Source: Microglena sp. YARC (taxonomy: Eukaryota > Chlorophyta > Chlorophyceae > Chlamydomonadales > Chlamydomonadaceae). From it: 64,000 bases of DNA. Below the pieces are notes generated by a model. It ran no database searches. It saw nothing but the letters and a program-made list of their open reading frames with translations, and had not been told where the DNA came from. Of the stretch, positions 11,206 to 22,389 are shown piece by piece. Numbering within the stretch: position 1 is the first letter of the stretch; each line of letters begins with the position of its first letter. The DNA lies in assembly GCA_022414725.1 (NCBI GenBank), contig CM039462.1:120123479-120187478 (forward strand). The letters run 5' to 3'. A program made the translations under genes and the position numbers.

Positions 11206-12265
11206 CCAATCCAGTTAAGCGCAGGATATTTCAATCCCACCAGCTCATAGAAAGCGGGTCTATTGCTGAACCGCGCGATGCTGCTCCTGCTGCTGCGCTG
11301 TGCCCCCAGCTAGCTGTTGTTGCGATGCTACTCCCCTATTAGGTCCAGGGAGCGTGACGGTTCTACGGTGTTTTGCTCCCTGCTGGTGAAAGTTGCGGGT
11401 TAGATGGTTAAATCGCGTGTTTCTATTAGAAGGAGGGGCTGAGATAAGAATGGGTGAATTGGCCTGCCGATGAGAATTAATTTTCATCGCTTTCCTTAGG
11501 CATGGTTCTAAATAATGGTGGATGCATGTCAGCAGTTGATATGTACCGTTCCTGGATTGCGGCGGTACGGTCCCTGATGCATCCATAGTAGTACCTCCAG
11601 CGAGCATCCAGTCTATACATGTATGTTTTGCTTCCAGTCACTCTCCCGATAAATTTAATCGCTCTGCGCGGGTAAAATGGACTCTACACCATCCCAGGAA
11701 CAGGATGGGGACTACTTACAAAAGAACTTGATGTCGATCGGTCAGTCGTTATCGACTTTTCTATCCGGTTCACTATCGCCTGTAGTCGAATGACAACTTG
11801 CATTCGACACAGCCAGGGTAGACAGCGAAGAAGAAAACGAGACAGTCGAGGAAGACGAAGAACGGCCATGGTATCCGTTGCAAGTGCATCAACAATGTTA
11901 CACCACAGTCCCTGGAGACATTGTTAAGAAACGACGAGCTGACTTTATCCAGCTCAAATCCAACAGGGAGGCACAACGGTGCTACATTGAATTAGGTGCA
12001 ATGGCGAGCCAGCCAGACATGCAAACGTCTCTAAGGACGGTGTCAACTAGGTACTTAACAATTATTTTTCTTTGTTGCTGTCCGTGAACGAAATGTTGTT
12101 TGAACTTAACAATCCAATAATGGGTGTGCGCGTGCAGGATTCATGGCTACGATGTTTGCAAAGAGTTCTACATGAGAAGCTCCGCTCTGGGGACACGAGC
12201 GTGGAAGGCTGTACGAGATCAAGTAAAAAACGTCAAACCGTAAGTTACAATTTACATTATGTGGC
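11206..12265. other. Unassigned unique sequence
   Basis: Ordinary-composition sequence between array 2 and the C/A-rich tract. Short open frames exist on both strands but none shows a recognisable motif or a convincing splice series. It lies inside the region bounded on the right by the transposon end at 15864, so it may be internal element sequence. Confidence 0.4.
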
Positions 12266-12315
12266 CTAGTGCACGCTGTGTCCTCCCCGTTCGCGTGGGG
12301 GAGCATTCCCCCCCC

Positions 12316-12346
<31 letters not shown>

Positions 12347-12690
12347 CACCCCACCCCACACACACACACACACTTTCACCCTCCCCCCCCCCTCCACACA
12401 CACACACACACTAGCCACGACTCATACCCAATATGTGCAAGCAAAGTCCTCCCGTGCGCGTGGGGGAGCCCCCCCCCCCCCCCCCCCCCCTAATTTCCAT
12501 CCCCAACCCACTGCTTGCATTAAATCGACTGAGTGCAAAGCAAAGTCAAAGTCCCCGTACGCGGGGGGAGCATCCCCCACCCCAATCCCCAACCCACTAC
12601 ATCCCCCACACACACCACCCCCGCCCACACATACACACAAATATAAAATGTTACAACAGCCCCCCCCCCCCCCCTCCTGACGCACACAAC
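12266..12690. repeat. Scattered hairpin-motif units in a CA/poly(C) tract
   Basis: Three degenerate hairpin units lie at about 12280-12304 (CCTCCCCGTTCGCGTGGGGG), 12446-12470 (CCTCCCGTGCGCGTGGGGGA) and 12545-12572. They are separated by CACACA and poly(C) runs. They match the array cores but lie outside the arrays, beside the transposase-like gene. Confidence 0.75.
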
Positions 12691-15350
12691 ACGCAATACA
12701 GGCTTGAAGCAGCCGTGTGGGAAGGCGCTATGACAACACACCACGGCGAAGTTGACGGATGCGTTCAATGCTGCGATGACATCCTTGTGGAGGAGTCGGG
12801 AGTCAATGCCACCAGACTTGTTTTGCAAAAGGGGTCGACCGGGAGCAGAAAAAATTTGAAGATATCACGCCCTTTGATTTTCTTAATTGCGGCATATTTC
12901 AAAGCAAGCAAGCTGTCATCAGCGACCTCAAGAAGAAGTCAATAATTCCGCCTACGACCCTATCCAGGAGTGTGCGCAAAACTGTGGCGACAGATTGGTG
13001 GCACGTAAAAATAAAGCATTGGCAGCCATTTGCCAAGTGTGTGACGACTGCGTCAAGTACAGAGCCCAAGACTACTCACCACTTCTTTTCAACCGGCAAG
13101 TTGAGGCACTTCGTCTTGACCAGGCAATGCACCGTCTACAGATTTCCATTGGTAGGAGACGACTAATGACATCCGCGAGAAAACTTTCTGAAAACTTTCC
13201 CAGACCTCATTCTTGCACGTCCTCCATTGATGCCATGGACAACAAGAAGACAAACATTCCACCAGGCACGACACTTTCTCACATACGAAGAAGGACCGCT
13301 GGAGGTGAAGTTTTTGAAGACGGCGCATCATGGGTGAGTAAGAAACAAAGGGGGTGCATGCATCCTCAAATCCTAATGCATGGGAGAGCATGGAGGTCAA
13401 ATGGTACTGCTGACTTGTAGTCAGACACATGAGCATGCGATCACATTGCGTAACCGTAACACATGACCTGATTTCAATATAAGTTGAAATCATTTGTATA
13501 AAATTAATATTGTGACTTTCTTTACTTCTATGGCATACACAGGATTGTTTTCCCAAGGAAGGGGATTTGTTGGGTATTGGGCTTATCCCTTTCTACTCGC
13601 AGTCCATCAACTTGACTATATCATGCCTCCAACATTTCTTCAACCAAGTCCTTGAACGAAGGGCGGCTTCCACAGTATTCTTCTTTTGCAGATGGACAAC
13701 GCAGCAAAGGACAACAAGAACGCATTCATGTTCGAATATTTGTCGCTATTGGTGGAGCTTGGCTGGTTCGAGCAAGTGTACGTCCGGGACTTTCTTCCTC
13801 CGGACACACACACAGCAATCTCAACCAGAAGTACTCACGTCATCTCGCAGGCTTTGGAAATCTCTTGAACAAGGACGTGATTCACCTTGGAACCATCTAT
13901 TACCGAGGTTCTCAGGGGCGTTTATTAAAAATTGTTTGGCTTTATCCAATCTATGGGCGACTACACTAAGCAGGAAGTTGTGACGTCAATTGGGGATTCT
14001 CTGCTGTCCTGAAAGAACACGTGTACCAGCTGTACGGTCACGGCATGGACGAGCACGCGTCAATGGAGTCAATCGACGTTTACGCGCATTCAAGATCATT
14101 GAGACAGGCCTAATAGGCAAGCTGGTGAGTTGTCAATTTGAATGCTTTGTCCTTTATTTTAATACATATCCTCCACTGATGCGTGGGAGCATGAACAATA
14201 CTTATTCCTTGTTTTCACAACAACAACTGCAGGGGTCTATTTCAAGGAGTATGATGAGTCGAACACGGACACTTTAGAAGGGCAATGGGATATCAGGAAG
14301 CGAACCATTCTTGTCTAATAAGTTTCCCATTAAGCAAGTCCGTGCCAGGCATTCAAGGTGCCCCAATTAGGATGTCAAGAACTCCAAACATCGAGGGGTT
14401 CACTGGAAGAGTATCTGGATGTCATTAGGCCGAAGGATGCAGCAGAGGAACATGCTGATGACCTTTCCGGACAGATGACCTTGCTGTCCGGGAGTTATGC
14501 CTTGACGGACAAGATGACATTCCTGGCCGGCAAGCTAGATGACCTTGCCGGAACTTTTTCAGCCGGCGACGGAGACGGTACGCCGCAAGTATTAACGCTG
14601 ACATTTCGCCCAGAAATTTGGTTTTGGACAGCAACAAATGGTTTGGAAGGGAGTTCTTTGACAATGAGAAGAGTATTGGGCCAAACTACCACTGGTGCTG
14701 AGACGGGGAATTCCCAGCAGACAACATTTTGTCGACTTCCCTTCTGCCTTTGTCCGAATTTCCTCAATTGGACGCTTCTCGATATCCTAGGCGAGAACTT
14801 GATAGCAGCTTTGGATGACTTGTCCATTGACTTGCCAGATATCCTACAAAGTGAGGTGGCAAAGGGATTGAAGGACATTTACTCACTATGGAAACAGAAC
14901 TTGCAAGGCACCTTACTGCGGATCTGCCTGTACTTACATTCTTCGCAAGGGACCAAGCCAGATACAAGAGCGCCTACGACCCCCAACACAGATTTGGCTT
15001 TGGGACATGTAGCAGTGGTCAAGGTTGCCGTGGAAGACTCTAGCGGGGAGAGAGGATGGGACGTGGTTGAGATCAAATCTGATACTGTTCATTGGAGAGG
15101 TAGAATGTGTGTACTTAATGCCTTTATACTCTAAGAGAGGTGAGGCATTGGTGTACACCGACACCGACTACCCAGAGTGGCCTAGTGAGTGGTATGGACC
15201 AAAAGCTTGTGCCGGATTACCGGTTAAGCTTGGAGGAACCACAAGGCTACATGGAACAGGCAACATCCCCCTTGATGCCGTGCAATTCAGTTGCCAACCC
15301 ACGAGCAACATGAAGATACTAAAGAAGTACACACAAGCGTGCTCTTAGCT
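12690..15350 (+). pseudogene. DUF7869-like (DDE-type) transposase gene, degraded or misassembled
   Basis: Several consecutive exons show a pattern I associate with the DUF7869 family of transposase-derived proteins in algae and animals. A Cys pair in a QVCDDCVKYR context lies near 13035-13065. An exon near 13605-13680 reads SINLTISCLQHFFNQVLE. It is followed by MDNAAKDNKNAFMFEYLSLL (about 13691-13750), matching a DN...DNKN signature, then GHTHSNLNQKYSRH (about 13797-13840), matching the family's GHTH..ID..FS-type signature. Reading across these needs frame changes near 13680 and 13795. A further protein-like stretch lies at 14010-14110, and a long open frame at 14358-15134 may be C-terminal. 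Family assignment is from remembered motifs, not a search. It sits about 500 bp from the transposon end at 15864, which supports a transposition role. Confidence 0.5.
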
Positions 15351-15864
15351 TGCAAAGCCATTGAGGACAACACTAGACCGGAGGCCGTGCAGTCGGATGG
15401 AGATAATGTAGACATTGATGGAGAAAGAGGAGGAGGTGGAGGAGGGTTTTTAGGGGGGTAGTGGGGGTGAGGAGGGGGGGAGAAGGAGGAGAATGACGTT
15501 TTCATAGTCACCTTTAATGATATTATTCATAAACCACTCTTACGTTTTTTTATTTTCATAAGCCGTGAATGCTAAATTCTATATTCCGGTCAATAACTGC
15601 CAGTTTTACACATTTTCCTTACATTAAAAAACATAAGATGTAATTGGTGTTTCTAAGTTGTTACACAATAGGGCAATTTCATGCTCATAAGATTCGCCTA
15701 TATCCATTTCTTATGAGCTCGAATTGAGCATATTTCGTCAAAATTGAACATATTGACCGAAATCTTCTATGTTTCAATTCATAAGATTGAACTTGTAAAA
15801 AATCAGAATACCCTTAAAAGTGAACATAAGAATGGAAATCGGCCGGGAACAGGAAAGCACATTA
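15351..15864. mobile_element. Right terminal region of a DNA transposon (TIR-like end)
   Basis: AT-rich sequence with repeated CATAAG/CTTATG words. It ends ATCGGCCGGGAA, then a CAGGAAAGCACATTA end at 15864, immediately followed by LINE sequence starting AATCCCCATGG. The reverse complement of the end aligns with the terminus of the repeats at 53283 and 61570 (TAATGGGCGTTCCTGCTTCC then CGGCCGATTT), with a few mismatches and one gap. A matching left end was not found in this window for this copy. Confidence 0.65.
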
Positions 15865-16858
15865 AATCCCCATGGCCCCAGCGCTCCCTACAATCCAGAC
15901 CCAATCCCAGACCTAGCCCAAGCCCTAGTTCTAGACCCTGATCTAGACCCTGACCAGATCCAGCCCCTTACCCGGATCTAAAACCTTGCCTCTAGACCCT
16001 TACCCAGACCCAGCCCATTCCCGAGCTCTTAGACCCTGTTCTAGACCCTGACTAGTTCCAGCCCCAAGCCCCCAGCCTCTAGGCCCCGATCTTGACCCTG
16101 ACCTAGTTCCAGCCCAAGCCAAGATCAAGACCCTGCCCCAGATCAGGATCAGGTTCCAGATTTGGACACAGCACTCGACAACGTTCCGGATCTGGGGCTA
16201 GATCTGGACAAGATCAAGGTCCAGATCTGCTCTAAGATCCAGATCAAGATCTAGATCTTGATACTGTCTCTGTCTTCATTCCTGTTGTTTACCTGCCCAT
16301 ACCAGTCTTTTAGGTTTTCGCTTTGCTTCCAGTTGTCTTTCTTCTTTTCTGGTTGCCTCCCTTCTTTTGGCTTGTTTTTGCAGTTTCTCCCTTAGTTTGC
16401 TTCCCCCTTATAGTTCAGTTTCCACCTTAGTTGCCTCCTTAGTTTCCTCCTTCAGTTGCCTCCTTAGTCCCCCCCCCCCCCCCCCCCCCCCCCTCCCCCC
16501 TTTTTTCTCTTAGTTTCTTGCATAGTTTTCCTTTTAGTCCTCCTTAGTTTGCATCTCCTCTTTCAGTCTTCTGGTCCGGTGACTGTTAGAGGTTGCAATG
16601 TTATGTCCCGCCCCCCTTCATAGGTCTTTTTTCTTAGTAGTTCCTAGCCCCTTTCTCTTGGGCTTCCTGTTTTTGACTTCTTCCTTGGCCTCTCTGGTTT
16701 GTTTGTCTTCTGTTCCCGTCCTCCTTTGTCCCTTACGTCGCCCAGGTGGTGTCCGTCCCTTAGCTGTCCCTTCGCCGTTCTTGACTTTTTCTTTGGTCTT
16801 TTCTCCTTGGTCACAAAGGGCTAGGTTTTATCAGTTGGGCCTTTATCTGGTTCCCCCC

Positions 16859-16890
<32 letters not shown>
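15865..16890 (+). mobile_element. LINE T1, 3' region with poly(A) (interrupted at its 5' side)
   Basis: Begins inside the LINE just downstream of the ORF2 stop region (AATCCCCATGGCCCCAGCGC) and carries the 3' untranslated region. In order: a 12-bp-type repeat around CTAGACCCTGAT (about 15900-16260), a T/C-rich part with poly(C), and the conserved terminus TCACAAAGGGCTAGG ... CCCCCTTTGT followed by a long A run at 16865-16890. The upstream half was displaced by the transposon ending at 15864. The rest of such a LINE lies in reverse orientation from 61571 onward. Confidence 0.85.
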
Positions 16891-17062
16891 GTTCCACGGG
16901 AGATTGCTCTTTTCCTATCTTGCCGAGGTTTACCTTAGCGGTTAGGGGACGGCGTTAGATCGCAGGACACGCAGGCTGAGTTACAAACGTGGTGTGTTCT
17001 ACATCCCTTGTGATCTACAGTACCCTTGCTGTATCGACCCTACTTGCGAGAGTAGGAAGGGG
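16891..17062 (+). repeat. Dispersed repeat following poly(A) (also at 22905-23085 and 27960-28045)
   Basis: A block of about 170 bp starting GTTCCACGGGAGATTGCTCT and ending in GAGAGTAGGAAGGGGGTGG, found three times in the window. It contains TTACCTTAGCGGTTAGGG, faintly like a tRNA A box, so it may derive from a SINE head. This is not firmly established. Confidence 0.6.
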
Positions 17063-18412
17063 GTGGCTCCGGCAAGTGATGGTATAAGGACGGTGGAGAG
17101 TCTTGTCAGCGAGGCGTACCCACTTCTTCCTCCTCGCTGACGACATCACCCTTTGGCCCGGGACACCCCCTCCTCCCTCTACCCTAAGGTTGTGGTCCTT
17201 CCTGCGTGTAACCACCTTTGGCGCGATATGGCAGGTCCGTTCGTCCCGGGCTGACAGACTGGACCATTCTGAGCCCCTTCACCACAAGGCTATCTGCCTT
17301 GCCCTTGGCCACCTTCACCAAGCCATCGCCAGGGACTGGATGCGCACCCAGACGGATCTTCGACACGTTGATAATGGCGCCTTCTGTCAAGATTGGTGGC
17401 GTGGCCTAGATTGCTCTCTCACAGTGGCTTCCTTTGCAAGCTTATGGGCCACACCCCCCCGATCTTTTGCACCATGATTGGGGTCACTCCCGGTGACCAG
17501 GAGCCTGATACCCGCACCATGGAAATGACAATCCCCATGGCCCCCAGCGCTCCCTACAATCCCAGACCCGACCCAGACCCAGCCCAAGCCCTAGTTCTAG
17601 ACCCTGATCTAGACCCTGCCCAGATCCAGCCATTACCCGGATCTAGACCTTGCTCTAGACCCTGACCAGAACCCCGCCCATTCCCCGAGCTCTAGACCCT
17701 GATCTAGACCCTGACCTAGGTCCAGCCCCACGCCCCAGCTCTAGGCCCCGATCTTGACCCTGACCTAGTTCCAGCCCAAGCCCAAGATCAAGACCCTGCC
17801 CCAGATCAGGATCAGGTTTCCAGATTTGGACACAGCACACGACAACGTTTCCAGATCTAGGGCTAGATTGGACAAGATCAAGGTCCAGATCTGCGCTAAG
17901 ATCCAGATCAAGATCTAGATCTTGATACTGTCTCTGTCTTCATTCCTGTTGTACATTCCCAGACCAGTCTTTTAGGTTTTCGCTTTGCTTCCAGTTGTCT
18001 TTCTTCTTTTTCTGGTTGCCTCCCTGCTTTTGGCTTGTTTTTGCAGTTTCTCCCTTAGTTTGCCTCCCCTAGTTCAGTTTCCACCCTTAGTTGCCTCCTT
18101 AGTCTCCCCCTCAGTTGCTCCTTAGTCCCCCCCGCCCCCCCCCTCCCCCCCTTTTTTCTCTTAGTTTCTCGCATAGTTTTCCTTTTAGTCCTCCTTAGTT
18201 TGCATCTCCTCTTTCAGTCTTCTGATCCGGTGACGGTTAGAGGTTGCAATGTTATGTCCCCCCCTTCATAGGTCTTTTTTCTTAGTAGTCCTAGCCCCTT
18301 CTCTTGGGCTTCCTGTTTGGGGCTTCTTCCTTGCCTCTCTGGTTTGTTTGTCTTCTGTTCCCTCCTCCCTTTGTCCCTTACGTCGCCCAGGTGGTGTCCG
18401 TCTTAGCTGTCC
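17063..18412 (+). mobile_element. LINE T1 copy with inverted 5' end
   Basis: Bases 17063-17122 are LINE sequence in minus orientation (equal to 24681-24737). At 17123 the sequence switches to plus-orientation LINE and continues through the end of ORF2 (DWMRTQTDLRHVDNGAFC) into the CTAGACCCTGAT repeat and the 3' region. It stops before the terminal hairpin at about 18412, where a different G-rich minisatellite begins. A 5' inversion of this kind is a known result of twin priming during LINE integration. Confidence 0.8.
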
Positions 18413-19270
18413 CTTGGGGGTGGAAGCCTCTTTATTGGGGGTGGGGGCCTCTTGGTAGAGCCATAGGTTTTTTTTTTTTTTTTTTTTTTTACTTAGGGAG
18501 GAACCAGGAAAGGGAACATCTGATAAAACCTAGCCCTATGTGACCGAGGAAGAAAAACCAAAGAAGAAGACTAGAGGACATGGACCAAAAGTCCGCTAAG
18601 ACAAAAGATCCGAAGACAAAAAGACGAAAAGACTAGGGGACAAAAGACCGAGGGACACAAACTAATTACTAAGAGGACAAAGGACTAAGGGCCTTCCGAG
18701 GCACACCCCCACCTCCAAGCAACACTGTTCCTCCCAACCAACAAATCACCACTGTAACCTCCAAGAGCAACACAGGAAAAGAAGGAAAGGCATGCAAGCA
18801 AAGGTCTTGCTGATCTAAGATTGGTTGGGGGTGGGAGACTCTTGATAGAGCCATAGGTTGGGGGTGGAAGCTCTTTTGTTGGGGGTGGGGCCCTTTTGGT
18901 AGAGCCATAGGTTTGGGGGTGGGAGACTCTTGATAGAGTTTATAGGTTGGGGGTTGGGAGCCTCTTTGTTGGGGTGGGGGCCTTCTTGGTAGAGGCATAG
19001 GTTGGGGGTGGGAGACTCTTGATATATAGAGCCAAGGTTGGGGGTGGGAGCCTCTTTGGTAGAGCCATAGGTTGGGGGTGGGAGACTCTTGATAGAGCCA
19101 TAGTTTTGAGGGTGGGGAGCCTCTTTGTTGGGGTGGTAGTCTCTTGGTAGAGGCATAGGTTGGGGGTGGCAGTCTTGGTAGAGGCATAGGTTGGGGGTTG
19201 GAGTCTTGGTAGAGGCATAGGTTGAGGGTGGGTGTCTCTTGGTAGAGCGATAGGTTGGGGTGGGTGTCTC
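18413..19270. repeat. Minisatellite of about 35-40 bp interrupted by a T2 tail
   Basis: Units like GGTTGGGGGTGGGAGACTCT followed by TGATAGAGCCATA recur at 18413-18462 and 18820-19270. Between them lies a minus-oriented T2 element. The unit resumes after the insert, so T2 landed in a pre-existing minisatellite. Frames reading SHPQPMALPR are translations of the repeat, not genes. Confidence 0.85.
18463..18825 (-). mobile_element. T2 retroelement, 5'-truncated, minus strand
   Basis: Starts with poly(T), then ACTTAGGGAGGAACCAGG, the reverse complement of the T2 terminal hairpin with one altered base (ACTT for ACAT). It runs through the shared T2 3' body (CCTCTAGTCTTC-type and AAGGCCCTTAGTCC-type phrases) to GCAAAGGTCTTGCTGATCTA. 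Non-coding. Confidence 0.85.
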
Positions 19271-19350
19271 TTTTTTTTTTTTTTTACAAAGGGGGGAACC
19301 TTGGAATAGGCGCAACTGATAAAACACTAGCCCTTTGTGATCTTGGTAGA
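19271..19350 (-). mobile_element. T1 tail-only insertion
   Basis: Poly(T) followed by ACAAAGGGGGGAACC and about 60 bp of the LINE T1 3' terminus, then unrelated G-rich sequence. Only the terminal hairpin and poly(A) of the LINE are present. Confidence 0.75.
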
Positions 19351-19690
19351 GAGGGGTTTGTGTTGGGTTGCCGGGGGGTTGGGTTAAGTTGTTGGGAGCT
19401 TGGGGGGTTGGGGGTGGAAGTTGGGGAGGTGGGTAGGGTTTTGAGGTAGGAAGGGGTGGGGGCCGGGTGGGGGCGAGGGTTAGGGTAATGGAGGGTTGGG
19501 GAGTGGGTAGGGGTTGGGGGGTTGGTGGGAGGTGGAGGGTTGGAATTAGGTCATATATTGGGGGTTGCATGCAGGGGGTGGGGGGGTGGGGGGGGGGGGG
19601 GAGGGGGAGGGGGGCGGGGAGACAGGGTCGGGTTTGGAGGGATGGGAGGTTTGGGTGTGGAGGGGGGAGGGGGGGCTTCTCTAGCATTAC
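19351..19690. repeat. G-rich low-complexity tract
   Basis: Degenerate GGGTTGGGGG and GGTGGGGG runs. No gene is supported. Confidence 0.8.
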
Positions 19691-20150
19691 CTGGGGAAGG
19701 CCTCTAGTCCACTCATCCTGGGTGGTTGCAAACGCGTTCCCTTGCCCATGTACGAGGACGCTTCCAACGAGTCAACCAAGACGACCTCCCCTCATAGTTG
19801 CCAGACCCATCTGGGACAGCCTGTGCTTGCAGCTGCACACAGCTGACACCATGTCTCACGCGCTTTCGTGGATTGCCCTGGATTCTGCCCTGTCATAGAC
19901 TGGATCCTTTTCCACTTGGGAGACCCTCACCGGTGGGCAGCGCCTTCCTGCGTCTCTGCCTGTCCGGATTCTTTCTCCTCGGTGGGACGACATCACCCCT
20001 TGGCTCGGGACACCCCTCCTCCCCTCTACCCTAAGGTTGTGGTCCTTCCTGCGTTATTAACTCACCTTGGGGGCCTTCATTGATATGGCAGGCTTTCGTT
20101 CGTTACCCGGGCATGACAGACTGGACCATTCTGAGCCCTTCACCCTTTCT
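19691..20150 (+). mobile_element. LINE T1 fragment: zinc-knuckle region
   Basis: Diverged copy of the ORF2 C-terminal region. It encodes the CLQLHTADTMSHA context of the C-terminal zinc knuckle and the following tryptophan-containing segment, with frameshifts. The same region is intact on the minus strand at 24069-26138. Confidence 0.75.
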
Positions 20151-21740
20151 CTGTGGCTGACCTCTCTTCAATGATAGGAGTCAACATAGGACTGGAGTAT
20201 GCCCGGGACTTTTATAGTGCTGATTCCTCCTTTGGACTGTATCGTCAAACCCTCACAATCAACCAGGCTAACCAGGATCTTCTGCTCACATCCCTCCCTC
20301 GTCCCTCCCTAGTTATGCAAGCCCTTGCAGAAGGTGTCAATGGCGATGGCCTAATCACATCAGAGGAGATGGACTTGCCATCCGCCTCTGCTTCTCGAGG
20401 CTCCAGCCCAGGTTATGAGGACTTCCTTTGAAGTCTACAATTCGTTCCATGAAGAACTGTCCCCGATCCTTCAAAGGGTTTTCAACTCTGCCTTCCAAGA
20501 TCAAGTTTAACTCGGCCCCCCCTAGCAACCCCTCCTTCAGGGAACCATCTGCCTTCTCCACAAGACTGGTCAGACCCAAGACTCCCTCGCAGGTTACCGT
20601 CCTATCACCCTTCTCAATTGGCGACCTTAAGCTGATCCTTTTGATTCATGGCTCACCGGCTGCAACGCCCACTGGAATATCTCATCGACGTCACTCAATC
20701 AGCTTTCCTCCGTGGCAGAGACAATAGTGACAACATCCGCTATCACCTAGGCTTGCTGCGCGCTTGAAAGAGCTTGGCTTACCAGGCTGGTTGCTGCATT
20801 CTGACCTCACTAAAGCTTATGATTCTGTCACAGGGGATGGCTCCTAAAGACAATGTCAGCCATGGGATTCAATAGTGCGGGCATCACGCGCTGGTGCGAT
20901 ATCCTCATGAATGGCAGCTCTACGCGAGTGCGTCTCAACGGTTTCTTCACTACCTCCTTCCCCAACACTTCCGGCTTCCTCAGGGTGGGGCCTTGAGCTG
21001 TAATCAATGGGTCATCATCTTTGAGCCCTTCATCACCTACAATACCAACTGAGATCTTGTGGAACTCTGCAATCCTTCCGTCTTCCTCAGGAGAGTTGGC
21101 TCCAGCCACCCTCTCGTTTGCTGACGATGGCAAGCACTTTGTCCTCAACCAGCCACAGATGGGCCTATCATCAAGGAGACATACGTCGTAGCCAATTCGG
21201 CTGGCTTTACCCGCCCAGTCTGTTCCCAAGACCCGTCTTCTGCTTCTTGAACTTCCCCAGACATACCCCTCCCTGCAGATCTGGACCCCGCCCTTGGCAC
21301 CCATCACTTGACTGGTTACCACCTCCAGCCCCAGACACACCTCACAGATTGCTAGGCGTGCCGTTCGGAATGCAGACACTGCCCTTTGCAAGGCTGCAGC
21401 CCTACCAGCACATGCCCCATAGTATCTCACGTGGCAGCAGCTCCATGGCTCTCACGCAATCTCAATGTTATTGGAAGGGCGATGTTGCTATGCAATGCTT
21501 GGCTTCCAAGTTCATCTTCCAGGCTAACTTTGCTTCACCACCAGCGCCTCTCCGCCAGCAGTTGCAATCTTCTCTCAATGCCTTTGTTGCAACCTCTAGC
21601 CTGCAGAAGGAGGAATCACCACGTCCAGGACACCTCTTCCCCCGCTTCGGGACAGCCGTCCTTCCTTTTCATCGAGGAGGGCTTGCTGTACCCCATCTTG
21701 CTTCCCACTCGGCTGCTATGCTGGCCAAGACCACATTTTA
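20151..21740 (+). pseudogene. LINE T1 ORF2, reverse transcriptase domain (degenerate)
   Basis: Translated across frames this shows the ordered motifs of a non-LTR reverse transcriptase. Phrases such as LAGYRP then PITLLN-like occur near 20595-20625, SAFLRGRDN near 20700, HSDLTKAYDSV near 20800-20830, and the catalytic FADDGK at about 21115-21135. They are followed by the thumb region and the C-terminal linker (GQPSFLFIEEGLLYPILLPT). Several frame changes and stops break the reading, so this copy is inactive. It is the only place in the window where the catalytic core of the LINE is visible. Confidence 0.8.
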
Positions 21741-22140
21741 TCGCAACTCCTTACTCCACACCCCTCGCAGTGAACGCTGGAACGCAGTGGACCTGGCCTG
21801 GACCCCTCATCACTGTACCCCGCGGCGCTGTCAGTCTGTACTGGTTTTCAGGCTCATTAAACGCGGCCACCATACCTTATTTCCCTCATTTATCGCAACT
21901 CCTTACTCCACACCCCTCGCAGTGAACGCTGGAACGCAGTGGACCTGGCCTGGACCCCTCATCACTGTACCGCGGCGCTGTCAGTCTGTACTGGTTTCAG
22001 GCTCATTAAACGCCGGCCACCAGACCTTATCTCCCTCATTTATCGCAACTCCTTACTCCACACCCCTCGCAGTGAACGCTGGAACGCAGTGGACCTGGCC
22101 TGGACCCCTCATCACTATACCGCGGCGCTGTCAGTCTACA
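21737..22140 (+). repeat. Three tandem copies of a ~152-bp LINE segment
   Basis: A unit beginning TTTATCGCAACTCCTTACTC is repeated at about 21737, 21891 and 22043, near-identical to one another, immediately after the reverse transcriptase relic. The encoded peptide repeats RNSLLHTPRSERWNAVDLAW. A local tandem duplication. Confidence 0.88.
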
Positions 22141-22389
22141 CAATTATTCACTCATCCATCCCCCCACTACCTACTCAGGAAATGCGAAATTTCCGCAATC
22201 ACGCCTAAAGACGTACCTCGTACCTCGCTCCCGTTGATTCCTCTGCTCTACACATTCACCTCCTTTTCCAGACACCTCCTGTTCAGACTTTCTCAGGTAT
22301 GCTTAGGTATGCTTCCTCCTGTGGTCCAAGTTTCTTTTCAACTTCTTCTTTTCTCCACCCTCATTCCTTGCCCACAGCCTAACGCTCCA

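Noticed and set aside
8453..11218. Very long proline/arginine-rich open frames (up to about 920 codons) over the hairpin arrays
   Set aside because: They follow from unit lengths near multiples of three and from C-rich composition. Frames on both strands are open at once, starts are often not ATG, and the peptide is a translated satellite. The same holds for 5805-7229, 56774-58551 and 59599-61037.
14358..15134. Independent 258-codon gene
   Set aside because: It lies directly downstream of the transposase-like exons, crosses likely splice sites and has no recognisable domain, so it is treated as part of that degraded gene.
20153..20431. Separate small gene with an EF-hand-like phrase (GVNGDGLITSEEM)
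   Set aside because: The phrase is in a shifted frame of the LINE region just upstream of the reverse transcriptase motifs, and the surrounding sequence is LINE.
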